A stretch of DNA of 64,000 bases from Marisa cornuarietis (Eukaryota > Mollusca > Gastropoda > Architaenioglossa > Ampullariidae), in assembly GCA_004794655.1 (NCBI GenBank), contig SMMW01000001.1:11326501-11390500 (forward strand). The letters run 5' to 3'. The translations under genes and the position numbers were made by a program. Of this stretch, positions 61,711 to 64,000 are shown one piece after another (within the stretch, counting starts at the first letter, position 1; the number at the start of each line of letters is the position of its first letter). The notes beneath the pieces were generated by a model. It made no database searches, had not been told where the DNA came from, and saw nothing but the letters and a program-made list of their open reading frames with translations.

Positions 61711-64000
61711 GTAAAGTGCAGCTTCCACAGCGTCTAGCCATCGGGCATGTGTTTGCCGATTAACCATTGATACAATCTGACCTTCGATTAGCCAGCCCCA
61801 CATCCTGTCTCTCCACATCCCCTATCTCCTAGTAAGCTCACTAACACCACCACCACTACCACCAAACACACACGTACATATTCGTCAGACACGAGGGAGG
61901 ATGGCACTAACTTTATTTGTAATATTAGCGTGAAACCGCTGCACAAAATCATACCAAGTTGCGGGTGTACAGTACGCCACAGTACTGGCTGAACTTTTAA
62001 CACCAAACAGAAAAACTGCTACGATTTGTGAGCATCTTAGCTGACGGCTCGGCATTAACCATCCAGCCAGCGCTCTACCAGTGTACCGTACCCCCGGCCT
62101 CTGGTGTGATTTAGTGCAATAGTTGCCACTAACAACCAGTCCTTAGACGGCGAACGCGTGCTCTTGCTGGCAAGACAATACAGGGCACTCGTTTATCTTA
62201 GGTCAGCTTTGTACAGGGCCTCTCCGTGCTCTGTCTCCTTAACCAAAACGTCGAGAGTTACAGGTGCTTAAGTTGCACGAAGAAATAAAGAACAAGACAT
62301 TTCACCTGTTGCTGTAAAAAAAAAACAACTTCACACTCTTCAAGCTCAGTATTGACCCTACCGATCTAAGTCTGGTGAACGGAGAGCTGAAAATGTGAAA
62401 TTGGAGTGGGCTAGCAATCTCCGCCTAAAAATCTGGAGCCGCCGGCAGCAAGGAGCCAAATGTTAGGAGTAGCCTCCCCTGACTAATGTACCCTGTAATG
62501 CATGCCCTGATCATAACGCTTGGTGTAACCGCTTTATACTTCTCAGCATGCATTTTAAAATTATTTTAGATGTTTAATTTGTTTTAATTGACTTTTAGCT
62601 CTTTTAAAATCTGCTTATTCTTCCTGTAAAAACTTATAATGCGCGTGTTTTGAAAATCGAATGTCACGAACGCTTACTGCCATATGATGGAAGTGTCACT
62701 TGGAGGAAGAACGAGAAACTCGTGATCACGTGCGCTGCAGATATTTATAGATTTTTTTGATAGTTTAGTTCATTCTAGTGCTGCTGTAGCCTGATGAGTA
62801 CGTCATGTGGCTGTAAGTGACGGTGGCTGTGTTGAACTGAAAAATGGTGCTATATGTGCCATCAGTTAAACTTTTGAAGTGTGAACGAAATGGAAATATG
62901 AAAAGAAAATAAGTAATGATTTTGTATTACGATTTGTGACTGTATAATTTATTTGACATTACGGAGTATTGAAGGGGTAAAAGGGACAAAGATAACAATA
63001 AATCAATAAAGTGAAGATGTGGGAAGCTCAGGCCATTGGTGCTCAGATGAACAGTGCTGCGCATGGTGCCTGCTAGAATACCTAAGAAAGACAACTGCAT
63101 ATTCCCACCAACATCCTAATTAAGACCCGTATATTATGGTTCTAACAACCCCAAGTGAAGTAATCACAGCGTTTTGTGGGTACCTTTGAAGAGGACGCCC
63201 TGAATGGCGAAGAGTTTGGAGAATTTCCAGTTGATAGTGGCTGTGGCTCAGTCATTGTGAAGAAGAGCTCAGAGCGGTTTCTTTGCAGCGCGAAGCTGAA
63301 GTAGGAGAGCAAACGCTTCAATGCCAGCAAGCCAACACGCGCCTGTGTCAAGGGATTACCCTTGGTCCTAGATACAATCGCACAACCTTCTCCTAACCTC
63401 CTGCGGACAGAAAGTGCGCCTGAGGACGAGCTCATTCATTTCTTGTGTCGGGGGAATTTTATTCGCATTTTATTTATAAGTGCCAAAATCTACTTCAAAG
63501 CACTATACCTTATGCAAGTTTGCAATCGCAATCAAATCTGAACGCATTAAACTTAAATCGCATTTTAAAATAAATGCGGACCTTTCACGTTGAAAACATT
63601 CCCCCACCGCCTCCACCAAAACTAAAAAGTACTCGAGTTTTTTTGTGCCGTATATATCTTGTATGAATCTTGCTAGTCCCTGAACAGACATATTCAAATC
63701 ATTCCTGGACGTTGCTTTTCGTTTCATTGACGAGCTCTAGGTAATGAGGTTAAAAAACTTGTTTTGCTTAAGTTTTGCGTAAAAATAAAGTATATATATA
63801 TATACACGAACGAAATTTTATTGCTTAGAACGTGTGGCCGCAACAATGCGGGAAGTGAGCACAACTCACACAGTTTTAAAAATAAAATGTTTCAGTTAAA
63901 ATCATACGTGTTAGAAAGTTTGCATAAACAATAGCACCAGGAGAAAATAACTTTGAAAATATTTGCCTTCATTTAGCTACTGACATAGTTTTAGGTCGTT
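61711..64000 (+). other. Start of PLEKHH intron 3
   Basis: Begins with the donor CAG/GTAAAG. No exon matching the next conserved coiled-coil segment was found before the window ends. Both strands show moderate open frames near 63140-63440 without recognisable similarity. Confidence 0.6.

Noticed and set aside
62030..62100. Minus-strand tRNA-like stretch (CACTGGTAGAGCGCTGG)
   Set aside because: A-box-like only; no matching T-arm, so neither a tRNA nor a defined SINE can be supported.
63142..63435. Open frames on both strands (97 codons on minus, a Glu-rich frame on plus)
   Set aside because: Both strands are open in a GC-richer patch, which composition alone explains. Neither frame matches the expected next PLEKHH exon.
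1..64000. Search for CRISPR arrays, operons and prokaryotic signals
   Set aside because: The sequence is plainly eukaryotic and intron-rich; tandem repeats are microsatellites or minisatellites without spacer structure.

Overview
The window is eukaryotic nuclear DNA. It is AT-rich and intron-rich, with GT-AG introns, many (CA)n/(TG)n microsatellites and several small DNA transposons. The invertebrate-type gene structures and the mix of LINE, hAT, piggyBac and pogo-type remnants suggest a lophotrochozoan, most likely a mollusc (perhaps a gastropod). That placement is an inference; no mitochondrial or rRNA marker is present.

Layout. (1) 1-9,434: mostly non-coding. It holds one copy of a long palindromic element (232-640), a MITE (5195-5551), and on the minus strand the first coding exon (6210-6314) of an unidentified gene beneath a CpG-richer, promoter-like stretch; the rest of that gene would lie beyond the left edge. 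(2) 9,435-32,788, minus strand: a complete THADA gene. I rebuilt 39 coding exons from splice sites and phases; they sum to 6,147 nt (2,048 codons plus stop) with no frame conflict. Its introns carry a degenerate LINE, a piggyBac-type MITE, a hAT-type MITE and a foldback element. (3) 32,789-40,642: the gap between two divergent genes, with the probable promoter area, an L2/CR1-type LINE remnant and a second, oppositely oriented copy of the palindromic element. (4) 40,643-61,710, plus strand: the first three coding exons (125 residues, all phase 0) of a PLEKHH1/PLEKHH2/MAX-1 family gene, separated by introns of 6.3 and 14.4 kb and continuing past the right edge. (5) The remainder is PLEKHH intron with LINE, pogo/Tigger-like and SINE-like remnants.

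THADA and its homologues (yeast Trm732) partner the FTSJ1/Trm7 methyltransferase for 2'-O-methylation of tRNA position 32. PLEKHH/MAX-1 proteins are coiled-coil, PH, MyTH4 and FERM adaptors. The two have no known shared pathway, but the same head-to-head THADA/PLEKHH2 arrangement exists on human 2p21 (from memory), so the window appears to preserve an ancient bilaterian linkage. The best candidate for something undescribed is the palindromic element family, whose arms carry a short conserved reading frame.
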